A stretch of DNA of 37,884 bases, taken from assembly GCA_023663615.1 (NCBI GenBank), contig JAMPHA010000022.1:1-37884 (forward strand), read 5' to 3'. The position numbers and the translations under genes are program-made. The stretch comes from DLAJ01 sp023663615. GTDB taxonomy: Bacteria; Bacillota; Clostridia; Lachnospirales; Lachnospiraceae. Shown here piece after piece: positions 1 through 7,616 of this stretch. Position 1 is the first letter of the stretch. Each line of letters begins with the position of its first letter. Below the pieces are notes generated by a model, which did no database searches, had not been told where the DNA came from, and saw only the letters and a program-made list of their open reading frames with translations.

Positions 1-14
1 ACCGCAACAGTGAT

Positions 15-43
15 ATACTAGCACGCGCTCTTTTTCTTGTCAA
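15..43 (-). promoter_or_regulatory. Predicted sigma-A promoter reading out of the window
   Basis: On the minus strand a perfect TTGACA (38-43) is followed after 17 bases by TAGTAT (15-20). It lies beyond the cvpA stop and points off the left edge, so it probably drives the next, unseen minus-strand gene. Confidence 0.6.
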
Positions 44-103
44 CATCTTTTTTGACATTTTTTCAACATTTTTTCCAGTTTATTTTTCCCTGTTTTCCCC
101 GTC

Positions 104-574
104 TTAAACGCCAAAAAAACGGGCAAACGGATTCAAGGCGCTGAGCTTTGAGAGATAGGCATCATTTTCTATCATCATAAGCCATTGCGCGCTCCTGCCC
201 GCAATATCGTATTTGGCAATTACGATAAACAACGCCCACACGACGAGCACGCCTTCTGCGATTCCCGCGACCATTCCGATAAAACTGTCAACCCCGTGAA
301 TCACCGGAAAGCGCGCCAAAATCTTCATCGAGCCAAAAACGAATTTCAAGATTTGGGATAAAAATGCAAGCGCCACAAAAAAAATAACCGCCTGCGTAAT
401 ATCACTCGTTTTATGCTCCAGATAACTTCCGACCGCGCGCGCGAGCACCGCAACGCCAATGACAGAAAGCGCAAGCGAGAGCAAAGACGCGATCTCACCC
501 GTAAGCCCTTTACAATGTCCCTTAAATGCAAATACCAATAGGATCAAAGCAACTACTGCCCAAACCTCATTCAT
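104..574 (-). CDS. cvpA: CvpA family membrane protein
   Basis: A 156-residue, four-helix membrane protein of the CvpA type. Hydrophobic segments lie at about residues 5-20, 26-46, 61-82 and 100-122. The G-rich helix starts and the short polar C-terminus ending in NPFARFFGV are typical of the family. CvpA was named for colicin V production in E. coli; in Firmicutes it is an envelope protein without a firmly assigned reaction. The start has an AGAGGA site about 7 bases upstream. It follows the DUF5711 gene by 42 bases on the same strand, so it is probably the last gene of a three-gene envelope operon with the LysM protein. Confidence 0.85.
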   Translation of the reverse strand: MNEVWAVVALILLVFAFKGHCKGLTGEIASLLSLALSVIGVAVLARAVGSYLEHKTSDITQAVIFFVALAFLSQILKFVFGSMKILARFPVIHGVDSFIGMVAGIAEGVLVVWALFIVIAKYDIAGRSAQWLMMIENDAYLSKLSALNPFARFFGV

Positions 575-616
575 GACGAGTCCTCTTTCTTCTGGTGTAT
601 CTTTTCTTTTTGCCGA

Positions 617-1870
617 TCAATTTAATCTGATGTTCTGGATCCTGTTTCTGCTGACCAAAACAAGCCTGTCCCTCGCCGTTGTCGGAAGCAGCAGTTGAAC
701 GGGAATGTCAAACTGTCCGTCAAACTTTAGCTTTCCTTTGACCTGATAGATCAGGCATTCGCTTTCATTATAAATATATACAAAATCATCATGGAACAGG
801 ATCTCTCGATACTCCTGATCAAATTCATAAGTATGCACCAAATCACCCAACGTATTATACACATCCAACCGGTATTTTGTATCTCCCTCAATATTAAGGA
901 ACAAAAGCCCGACATATTTGCTGCTGTAATATACCGCCCGCACCTCTTCCGAAAGAATAATATCTTTCGTGCTCGTGGGAATCTGTCGGCCGCTGTAAAG
1001 CATCAGCCGGTTATCCGCCACCGCAAAAGAATCCTCATCATTCATAAATTCCAACACCGGAACAACTGCGCTATAATCAAAAACGCTGACTAGGGTATCC
1101 TGATAATTGTCCCCCACCTCATCTAAGTTATAAAAAGCAACTCTGGACATCACCATGCCGTTATCCACATATAAATAAGAAACAGCCACCATCATGCTGC
1201 TATCGGAAACACTGGCTTTGAGCGGATAACCATTGATTCCCATCGTCGTTTTACAATTCCACAAAAGCTCTCCCTCTTTACTATATAAATAGAGCCATGT
1301 ATTCGGCGCATCATCAAGAACCGCCAAAACCGTTCCTTTTGCAGATACATCGATCGCACGGATCGGCATTCTCGTATCGATTGCCCCCTGCTGACCTGAC
1401 GAGTTCATCACAAAAACGGATGTGCCGTTGTAATCTCCGATCACCGCATAATCTCCGCAAGTCGTGACAAGCGGATTTTGCATCTCATAAGACTGGTTCC
1501 ACAAGGTTTTTCCCCGCAGATCCGTACACACGGCGCCATCCTTGCTGTATGTAAGAACATTTCCGTTATAATCAAGTACGTCAATACTGCTGTTATCCGT
1601 CCACGACTCCTCGGACGAAACCGTATAGCCGGTATATACTTTATTATTAAAACGAATGACGCAGATCGCAATGATCGCAGCGATCACAATCAGCACAAGC
1701 AGCGCGCGATAAAAAATCGTCAGCCTGTGCCGCCATATCTTGGTAAACAGATCATTTGTCCGTTCCTTGCGGCGGCTCTCGGTTCCGTTGTCTGCCCGTT
1801 CGCGGTCCGTCCGGACCGTTCGCGGTTTTCCATATTCATTTTTACCCCGAAACTTCTGTATTTCCGACAT
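617..1870 (-). CDS. DUF5711 family membrane-anchored beta-propeller-like protein
   Basis: A 417-residue protein with a charged N-terminus of about 50 residues, one transmembrane helix near residues 52-72, and a long extracytoplasmic part. That part is built of repeated beta-strand pairs with alternating patterns such as DVLDYNGNVLTYSKDGAV and LYLYSKEGELLWNC, which suggest a WD/PQQ-like propeller. I recognise the layout as DUF5711, a family frequent in Lachnospiraceae and without a known function. A GAGGA site precedes the ATG. It sits between the LysM protein gene (43 bases upstream) and cvpA (42 bases downstream), so co-transcription and an envelope or cell-wall role are likely, but this is inference. 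Confidence 0.8.
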   Translation of the reverse strand: MSEIQKFRGKNEYGKPRTVRTDRERADNGTESRRKERTNDLFTKIWRHRLTIFYRALLVLIVIAAIIAICVIRFNNKVYTGYTVSSEESWTDNSSIDVLDYNGNVLTYSKDGAVCTDLRGKTLWNQSYEMQNPLVTTCGDYAVIGDYNGTSVFVMNSSGQQGAIDTRMPIRAIDVSAKGTVLAVLDDAPNTWLYLYSKEGELLWNCKTTMGINGYPLKASVSDSSMMVAVSYLYVDNGMVMSRVAFYNLDEVGDNYQDTLVSVFDYSAVVPVLEFMNDEDSFAVADNRLMLYSGRQIPTSTKDIILSEEVRAVYYSSKYVGLLFLNIEGDTKYRLDVYNTLGDLVHTYEFDQEYREILFHDDFVYIYNESECLIYQVKGKLKFDGQFDIPVQLLLPTTARDRLVLVSRNRIQNIRLN

Positions 1871-1912
1871 GGTTATTCCTCGCTCTTTTACTAGAATAAC
1901 ACAAATCTGGCA

Positions 1913-3427
1913 TTATGGCAGTAAAATTTTTTGTCCGGCAACAATATTATCTGCGTTCTCAATCCCATTCAGCGCGCAGATCTGCCTGATCATATTTCTA
2001 TTTTGATAAAAATGCATACTGATAGAAGTCAGGGTATCTCCCCTTTGAATCACATATTCCCGATAAGTTCCGCCTGCTCCGTCCCCGCCCATCGCCAGTG
2101 CATCATCGTTTCCCTCATGAGATGCATCCGCCGTGTGACTCCCGCCTTCCGGCTGTTCGGAAACATTTTCTCCCGCCTCTTGTCCTGTCACTTCCGTCCT
2201 GCCATTCCCATTTCCTACCTGATCTGACACATCTGCTCCCGGCGCATTCTCTCCGGAAGTCTGACCGGCGGCATTTTCTCCCACCTCTTGTCCTGCGGCT
2301 TCCGTCCTGCCGTTCCCGCCTTCCGCCTGACCTGACACATCTGCTCCCGGTACATTTTCTCCGGAAGCCTGACCGGGATCATTTTCGCCCGTTCCCTGTC
2401 CCTGCACGGCATCCACGTCCCCCCCGTTTCCATTTGAAACATAGATCGGCAGTCCATCAAATAACCCGTTCTGCGCATCCCCCGCGGCAATCCCGTCAGA
2501 GACGGCATTCCCGTCGTTGACGGTAATCCCATCCTCCGGTGTAATATCCGAGACAATGTATCCGTTTGGATTTTCTTCATCCCGCAGGGCCGTCCCGCTC
2601 CCGGAAGCCGTTCCGTCCTGCCGGGCGGCGTCCGACGCCGCCGGGACCGCGTCGTCATCGGTAAACCCAAGACTTACGAGCACATGCTGGAATGATTCCT
2701 GCATCTCGCACATTTTTTGATATTGATTGATATTGATGATCCCCAACAGGCTGACGCAGATCAGCAGCGCGCACGTCACGCAGATGAGCGGCGTATCTTT
2801 AGACATTCGCGCCCGCGGCAGATGAAACTCACCCATTGCCGCCCTTGCCTGTCCGCTGATAATGTCATGGACCTCCTCCACTTTGCGGCGCGTCTCCTCA
2901 TTATAAGCGATCAAATAATTCTGCATCGCCTCATTTCGGTCATAATAAATATAATAGCTCTCAACGATCTCTACCGCTCCCTGACTCCCGATATAAAATT
3001 TCTGCGCACCGTCCGCACAATCCACATGCAGCAGCAGCTTCCGTGCGCCGGCCTCCGAAAGCATCCCGCGCCGCATCATATCCGTACCGTCTTTTTCCGA
3101 ATCAAAAATAACTTCCCCGATCATATCCGATCCCGAAAAATACTGCCCGCACTGTCCCTGCAGCGCTTCCCTCCCCGCCGCCGAAAAAAGCTCCTCCCTC
3201 GTCCGGTATGCTTCCTTATCCGTCACGATCCCCTCTATCACAAACACCGTTTTCCCCTCATCGGGATAGACTTTGCCGACAAGCGCGCCCTGCCTGATCC
3301 CGCCATCCGACAAGCGGACCACCTGCTTGATATACGTGGAAACATAGTCCTCTATGTAAATGGCATAATGCGCGTGCGCCTCCCCGATTTGTCTGATATT
3401 CTTCGGTACTGTCCATGTAGCATCCAT
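1913..3427 (-). CDS. Membrane-anchored LysM domain protein with repeat-rich linker
   Basis: The open frame reaches 3520, but the start at 3427 (MDATWTVPKN) is preferred because AGAGGA lies 7 bases upstream; this gives 504 residues. Residues 1-210 form a soluble domain I cannot assign: its GALVGKVYP / GEVIFDS strands faintly recall an MPN fold, but no HxH metal motif is present. One transmembrane helix lies near 212-231. Next comes a long Gly/Asn/Glu-rich linker containing two 36-residue repeats. The C-terminus is a LysM domain (about 455-504) with the typical VIQRGDTL start and GQKILLP end. LysM binds N-acetylglucosamine glycans, so the C-terminus should lie outside at the peptidoglycan and the N-domain inside. 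It heads the group with DUF5711 and cvpA. Confidence 0.85.
   Translation of the reverse strand: MDATWTVPKNIRQIGEAHAHYAIYIEDYVSTYIKQVVRLSDGGIRQGALVGKVYPDEGKTVFVIEGIVTDKEAYRTREELFSAAGREALQGQCGQYFSGSDMIGEVIFDSEKDGTDMMRRGMLSEAGARKLLLHVDCADGAQKFYIGSQGAVEIVESYYIYYDRNEAMQNYLIAYNEETRRKVEEVHDIISGQARAAMGEFHLPRARMSKDTPLICVTCALLICVSLLGIININQYQKMCEMQESFQHVLVSLGFTDDDAVPAASDAARQDGTASGSGTALRDEENPNGYIVSDITPEDGITVNDGNAVSDGIAAGDAQNGLFDGLPIYVSNGNGGDVDAVQGQGTGENDPGQASGENVPGADVSGQAEGGNGRTEAAGQEVGENAAGQTSGENAPGADVSDQVGNGNGRTEVTGQEAGENVSEQPEGGSHTADASHEGNDDALAMGGDGAGGTYREYVIQRGDTLTSISMHFYQNRNMIRQICALNGIENADNIVAGQKILLP
2159..2374 (-). repeat. Two-copy 108-bp tandem repeat in the LysM linker
   Basis: Copies at 2267-2374 and 2159-2266 each encode 36 residues. 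Both begin with G-Q-x-S-G-E-N and share GADVS, NGRTE and GQE-x-GEN blocks. They are in frame and imperfect, so the linker seems to have grown by duplication followed by drift. Confidence 0.8.
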
Positions 3428-3734
3428 CCCTTTTCCTCTCCCCTTACGATCATCCCGCCTGCGTTTTCCGTCACGTAAAGCCGCAGCTGCCCACGCAGAC
3501 AAAAGGATGCCGCCAAACACATTTCTTTTGCCCGCACCAAAACTACGCTTTCAGGCATCCTTCTTTTGCCATACAAAAACTATACTGCGATTCGACTGCG
3601 AAAAACATCAAAAAGCGCGATGCCGTTATGATGCATCGCGCTTTTTATCTTATCAAAATTTTAACTTCTTTTATTATCTGGCTGTTGCCTTGTTATACGC
3701 TTGAGAAAACGTATATACTTTCAACACCTGACTG
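3428..3734. other. Intergenic region between galM and the LysM gene
   Basis: No gene was seen in these 307 bases. They hold the galM terminator (3610-3646) and an inverted repeat whose arms AAGGATGCC (3503-3511) and GGCATCCTT (3554-3562) enclose 42 bases. The repeat lies in the expected leader of the LysM transcript. A minus-strand TATAGT near 3580 is a possible -10 box, but without a good -35. Confidence 0.5.
3610..3646 (-). terminator. Rho-independent terminator after galM, probably bidirectional
   Basis: A perfect 14-bp stem (AAAAAGCGCGATGC paired with its complement) with a 9-base loop. T-runs lie on both strands because the stem ends in A5/T5. It is about 90 bases downstream of the galM stop. 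Confidence 0.85.
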
Positions 3735-4778
3735 TCAAAAAATAAATTTATAAATCGTCGTGGAGTCATACTGCCTTTCCGGTCCGAACACCGTGCTCGG
3801 AAAATTATCATGATTTGGAGCATCGGGGAAAAACTGCGTCTCCATCGCAATTCCCATGCGCGGCTCATAGACCGCCCCTCCCTTCGCCGCCTGCTTTCCG
3901 ATAAAATTCCCTGCATAAATCTGCATTCCCGGAAGATTCGTATACACTTCCATCTGCCGCTTTGCTTTTTCATCCGTCAAACGCGCCGCCAGACGCACCT
4001 GTCCGTCCCAATCATTCAGTACCCAGTTGTGATCGTAGCCGCCGACCAGTTTTGTCTGCTCATCGTCCCCGTCAATATCCCTGCCGATCGGCTTCGGCTG
4101 TGTAAAGTCCAGCGCAGTTCCCTTCACCGGCAGAATCCGCCCCGTCGGAATTCCGCCTGCCCGCACCTCGGTAAACTGCGACGCATTCACCCACAAAACA
4201 GCATCGTGAATGCTTCCCGCCGCATGACCTGACAAATTAAAATAAGCATGATTCGTCAAATTGATGATCGTATTTTGATCGGATTTTCCTTCATAATGCA
4301 GCTTCAGTTCATTCTCGTCCGTCAGCGTATAGGTCAGGCGTATAACTTTATTTCCCGGCAGCCCGACTTCCCCGTCGCCCACACGCACGGAAAAAATCAC
4401 GCTGTCCTCCGTCGTCTGCGCATCCCACAGCTTCTTTGCCATGCTGAGCTTCGCGTCGCTGTGCAGATTATTCACGCCGTCGTTGACCGCCATCTGAATC
4501 TTTTTCCCTTCCAGCACGAAGGAAGCGTCTGCGATCCGATTGCAGTTAGGACCGATCGTTGCGCCAAAATTATCCGTATTCACGGTATATGGCTCGATCG
4601 TGTCATACCCCATCGTCACATCCACCCGCTCGTCATTTTCACCGGGTAAAAAAAGATTCACGATATTTGCGCCGTAAGTCATGACCTCCACGCACATTCC
4701 GTTCCGATTTGTTATACTGTAAAGATCGACCGCTCTGCCATCGGCAAGCGTATCAAACAAACGCTTTGTCACTGCCAT
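3735..4778 (-). CDS. galM: Aldose 1-epimerase (galactose mutarotase)
   Basis: A 347-residue GalM-type protein of normal family length. It interconverts alpha and beta anomers of galactose/glucose in the cytoplasm, feeding the Leloir pathway. Visible signatures are NLTNHAYFNL with the catalytic His near the middle, the GYDHNWVLN block, and METQFFPDAPN, whose Glu matches the family's catalytic base. The ATG at 4776-4778 is chosen because AGAGGAG lies 8 bases upstream, whereas the longer frame adds seven residues without a site. It follows recR by 36 bases and may be co-transcribed with it. No other galactose genes are nearby. Confidence 0.92.
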   Translation of the reverse strand: MAVTKRLFDTLADGRAVDLYSITNRNGMCVEVMTYGANIVNLFLPGENDERVDVTMGYDTIEPYTVNTDNFGATIGPNCNRIADASFVLEGKKIQMAVNDGVNNLHSDAKLSMAKKLWDAQTTEDSVIFSVRVGDGEVGLPGNKVIRLTYTLTDENELKLHYEGKSDQNTIINLTNHAYFNLSGHAAGSIHDAVLWVNASQFTEVRAGGIPTGRILPVKGTALDFTQPKPIGRDIDGDDEQTKLVGGYDHNWVLNDWDGQVRLAARLTDEKAKRQMEVYTNLPGMQIYAGNFIGKQAAKGGAVYEPRMGIAMETQFFPDAPNHDNFPSTVFGPERQYDSTTIYKFIF

Positions 4779-4814
4779 TTTTATTCTCCTCTCATACATT
4801 CTGTCCCTTGCGCC

Positions 4815-5411
4815 TCACAGCTCCGTGCGCCCTTCCAGTGCGCGCAGCAGCGTTACCTCGTCAATGTACTCCAGATCACCTCCGACCGGAACGCCGCTCG
4901 CAATTCTCGTCACACGGATGCCCGCCGGTTTAATCAGCTTACGGATATACATTGCCGTTGTCTCACCCTCCAGACTGGAATTGGTCGCGATAATGACTTC
5001 CCCGATGTCGCCTTCCAGCCGTGCGATCAGCTCTTTTAATTTAATATCGTTCGGTCCGATACCGAGCATCGGCGAGATCGCTCCGTGAAGGACATGATAA
5101 ACGCCCTCATACTTTCCTGTTTTCTCATATGCCGCCAAATCACGCACGTTTTCCACAACCATGATCGTGCGGTGATCGCGCTTTGCATTCGCGCAGACCG
5201 GGCAGATCTCTTCATCCGTCAGCGTATAGCATTCCTTACAGTACCGCACATTCGCCTTTGCGGAAGTGATCGCGTCCGCCAGCCTCTCCACGCGCTGCTG
5301 CGGCATATTGATGATATGAAACGCCAGCCGCTGCGCGGATTTTGCCCCGACGCCGGGCAGTGCCGCCAATTCTTCGATTAACCGATTGATATGCCCGCTA
5401 TACATTTCCAT
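4815..5411 (-). CDS. recR: Recombination mediator RecR
   Basis: A 198-residue RecR, the usual length. It acts with RecO and RecF to load RecA on gapped DNA. Visible parts are the N-terminal helix-hairpin-helix region (LPGVGAKSAQRLAFH), a four-cysteine zinc motif (CKEC then CPVC), and the Toprim domain with VVENVRDLAAYEKTG and the ATNSSLEGETTAMYI block. Its ATG overlaps the ybaB stop by one base (TGATG), so translation is coupled. The order dnaX-ybaB-recR is the standard Firmicute arrangement. Confidence 0.97.
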   Translation of the reverse strand: MEMYSGHINRLIEELAALPGVGAKSAQRLAFHIINMPQQRVERLADAITSAKANVRYCKECYTLTDEEICPVCANAKRDHRTIMVVENVRDLAAYEKTGKYEGVYHVLHGAISPMLGIGPNDIKLKELIARLEGDIGEVIIATNSSLEGETTAMYIRKLIKPAGIRVTRIASGVPVGGDLEYIDEVTLLRALEGRTEL

Positions 5412-5749
5412 CAGAACGGAAGACCTCCGGCCATTTTACCCATCAGCTCGGAGCTCGCCTCTTCCACCTGACGTATCGCATCGTTTGCCGCCGCTAAAAT
5501 CATATCCTGAAGCATTTCCACGTCATCGGGATCGACCGCCTCTTTTGACAGTTCCACTTTGCTGAATTCTTTTTTTCCGGTAACGGTGATCTTGACCGCG
5601 CCCCCGCCGGACGTTCCCGTAAACTCCTTCGATTCCATTTCCTTTTGATTTTCTTCCATCTGACGCTGCATTCTCTGCGCCTGCTTCATCAGATTGTTCA
5701 TGTTCCCCGGCATTCCCATACCGCCGCCGAAACCGCCGCGCTTTGCCAT
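5411..5749 (-). CDS. ybaB: YbaB/EbfC family nucleoid-associated protein
   Basis: A 112-residue DNA-binding protein that coats the nucleoid as a dimer. It has the Gly/Met-rich N-terminus (GGFGGGMGMPGNMNNLMKQA), a long helix rich in Gln/Met, and the strand pattern around GGGAVKITVTGKKEF. The conserved tail includes VDPDDVEMLQDMILAA. Upstream is AGGAGG near the ATG. It overlaps recR by one base. It is separated from dnaX by 224 bases that hold a terminator-like hairpin and two structured repeats, so it may also be transcribed separately from dnaX. Confidence 0.95.
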   Translation of the reverse strand: MAKRGGFGGGMGMPGNMNNLMKQAQRMQRQMEENQKEMESKEFTGTSGGGAVKITVTGKKEFSKVELSKEAVDPDDVEMLQDMILAAANDAIRQVEEASSELMGKMAGGLPF

Positions 5750-5779
5750 TTTCTCATCCTCCTGCTTTTTCTATGATAC

Positions 5780-5807
5780 AAAAAAGAGTTTCCTGCGGAA
5801 ACTCTTT
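5780..5807 (-). terminator. Terminator-like hairpin between dnaX and ybaB
   Basis: A perfect 11-bp stem (AAAGAGTTTCC, loop of three, then its complement at 5783-5807) is followed on the minus strand by six T residues. It forms the last hairpin of the second repeat unit, so it may act as an attenuating end for the pfkA-dnaX transcript. Confidence 0.6.
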
Positions 5808-5940
5808 CGAAGAATCTGCTTTGCAGATTCTTCCAGACTACGGAATTTCCTATAAGTATAAAAACCGTGCTTCGCACGCTTTCGAAGAATTGCCGGCGCA
5901 ATTCTTCACGAGTTATGAAATTTCCTATAAGTATGAAAAT
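5783..5940 (-). repeat. Two tandem copies of a structured intergenic repeat
   Basis: Reading the minus strand, each unit starts with TTTT(T/C)ATACTTATAGGAAA. It continues with a GAAGAAT...ATTCTTC hairpin and ends with a second hairpin (CGTGCGAAGCACG in one copy, AGTTTCC-GCA-GGAAACT in the other). Unit spans are about 5867-5940 and 5783-5866. Loop-side stem bases differ between the copies but stay paired. The open frame that crosses this area is not treated as a gene. Confidence 0.7.
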
Positions 5941-5973
5941 AACTGCACCCGCAGATACGGATTCCCCAAAACC

Positions 5974-7614
5974 TTAAAAAATATCCGGCTCCGGTTCGTC
6001 CTCCTCCTCAATCTCCATGTTAATCAGAGAGGCAAGATCGACATAATGATCCGTAAAGCGGTCGTCTTCTTTTAACACCTGAACCGCTACCTCGATCTGC
6101 TTGCCGAGAAAACCGGAAATGAGCGCCTCCAACTGTTGACGGTGCTCTTTTTCCTGTGTAAAATAATCAGACATGATGCCGTCAGGCAGCACGATCACTA
6201 ACTGATTGTCCCCGCCAAGACTGAGCCTTGCGTTTTGTAAATACAGCCTCATCGGCTGTTCCGCCCTGCCCGCGATCGACTGCCAGTTTGATACCGCGCG
6301 TTTCACATCTTCAGGAAGCGCTTTCGGAAGCTCTTGCTTTACTTTCGGACTACCGCCGCCTGCGCCAGCCGCCGCTGCGCCGGGCTGCGAACCTCCCTGC
6401 GCCCCCGGCACGCCCACGCCCGTTCCCGCTCCTGCCGCACTGACAGCCCACGCAAAGTCACCGCTTTCCAGCCGCTCCTCGATTGCGCGGATACGGTCTA
6501 AGACCGCGTCCTTTTTTGCCTCCATCTGCGGGCGGCACAGCTTGATCAGCGCCACTTCCGTGAGCACACGTTTCTGCGCCGCGTACTTTAACTGCCCCGA
6601 AAGTTCGGAAAAGATGCGGATGTAGCGGATGATTCCGTCCGCCTCCACACGCTCCGCCTCCTCCTGCAAAAGCTGAAGGTTCTCCGTTGACATATCGATC
6701 ACATCCTCGATGTGATCCGATGTTTTTACGAGCAGCAGATTGCGCAGATACCAGGTAAAATCCGTCACGAACTGCGTAAGCTCCCGCCCCTGAATGACGA
6801 TCTCATCCAGCAGCGCAATGCATTCCGCGACATTCCGGTCAAGAACACTGCGGAGCAGGCGCGAAAAAACGCCCGTATCCACTGCGCCGAGCACGTTCAG
6901 CACCTTATCGTAGGTCAGCTCATCGCCAAAGTGAAACGCAATACACTGATCGAGCAGACTCAGTGCATCACGCATGGAACCGTCCGCCGCTTTCGCCACA
7001 TAGCGCAGCGCCTTGTCCTCGACGGCAACCTGCTCTTTTGCCGTAATGTCCCCCAGCCTGCCCGCAATCGTATCAATACTGATCCGCCTGAAATCATACC
7101 GTTGGCATCTGGACAAGATCGTGATCGGAATCTTATGCGCCTCCGTTGTCGCCAAAATAAAGATCACATACGAGGGCGGCTCTTCCAGCGTTTTCAAAAG
7201 CGCGTTGAACGCGCCGATAGAGAGCATATGTACCTCGTCGATGATGTAGACCTTGTAGCGTCCCTCCGTCGGCGAATAGGCGACCTCATCCACAATCTCA
7301 CGGATATTATCTACGCCGTTGTTGGAGGCCGCGTCGATCTCAATGACATTCATACTCACGCCCGCGGCGATCGCCTTGCAGGTCGGACATTCCCTGCAGG
7401 GGCTTCCGTTTACCGGATGCTCGCAGTTGACCGCCCGCGCAAAGATCTTGGCGACCGTCGTTTTACCCGTGCCGCGCGTCCCGCAAAAAAGATACGCGTG
7501 CCCGATCCGGTCTGACTCGATCTGATTGCGCAGCGTCGTCACAATGTGTTCCTGACCTTTGACATCCTCAAAGCTGTCAGGACGAAATTTTCTATAAAGC
7601 GCTACATAGGACAT
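5974..7614 (-). CDS. dnaX: DNA polymerase III subunit gamma/tau
   Basis: A 546-residue clamp-loader ATPase. Walker A is GTRGTGKT (45-52), zinc cysteines are near 64, 73, 76 and 79, the Walker B-like DEVH is at 126-129, and the SRC sensor follows (ILSRCQRYDF). Domain III leads to an Ala/Gly-rich linker (about 395-430) and a tau-type C-terminal domain. The gene starts two bases after the pfkA stop with a GGTGAT site inside pfkA, so it is probably co-transcribed with it. An in-frame A_AAA_AAG heptamer at codons 366-368 predicts a second, shorter product (see the separate entry). Confidence 0.97.
   Translation of the reverse strand: MSYVALYRKFRPDSFEDVKGQEHIVTTLRNQIESDRIGHAYLFCGTRGTGKTTVAKIFARAVNCEHPVNGSPCRECPTCKAIAAGVSMNVIEIDAASNNGVDNIREIVDEVAYSPTEGRYKVYIIDEVHMLSIGAFNALLKTLEEPPSYVIFILATTEAHKIPITILSRCQRYDFRRISIDTIAGRLGDITAKEQVAVEDKALRYVAKAADGSMRDALSLLDQCIAFHFGDELTYDKVLNVLGAVDTGVFSRLLRSVLDRNVAECIALLDEIVIQGRELTQFVTDFTWYLRNLLLVKTSDHIEDVIDMSTENLQLLQEEAERVEADGIIRYIRIFSELSGQLKYAAQKRVLTEVALIKLCRPQMEAKKDAVLDRIRAIEERLESGDFAWAVSAAGAGTGVGVPGAQGGSQPGAAAAGAGGGSPKVKQELPKALPEDVKRAVSNWQSIAGRAEQPMRLYLQNARLSLGGDNQLVIVLPDGIMSDYFTQEKEHRQQLEALISGFLGKQIEVAVQVLKEDDRFTDHYVDLASLINMEIEEEDEPEPDIF
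6494..6517 (-). promoter_or_regulatory. dnaX: Predicted -1 programmed frameshift site in dnaX
   Basis: The heptamer A_AAA_AAG (6511-6517) is exactly in the phase needed for -1 slippage (Ala366-Lys367-Lys368). Four bases later comes a perfect CGGTC-TTA-GACCG hairpin (6494-6506). A GGAGG lies one base before the heptamer. After slippage 17 codons are read before TGA, giving a product of about 385 residues that keeps domains I-III. In E. coli the same heptamer in dnaX produces gamma. The GGAGG is closer to the heptamer than in E. coli. Confidence 0.65.
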
Positions 7615-7616
7615 GT

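Noticed and set aside
5698..5901. Minus-strand open frame running through the dnaX-ybaB repeats
   Set aside because: It consists of the structured repeats and overlaps the ybaB start in another frame.
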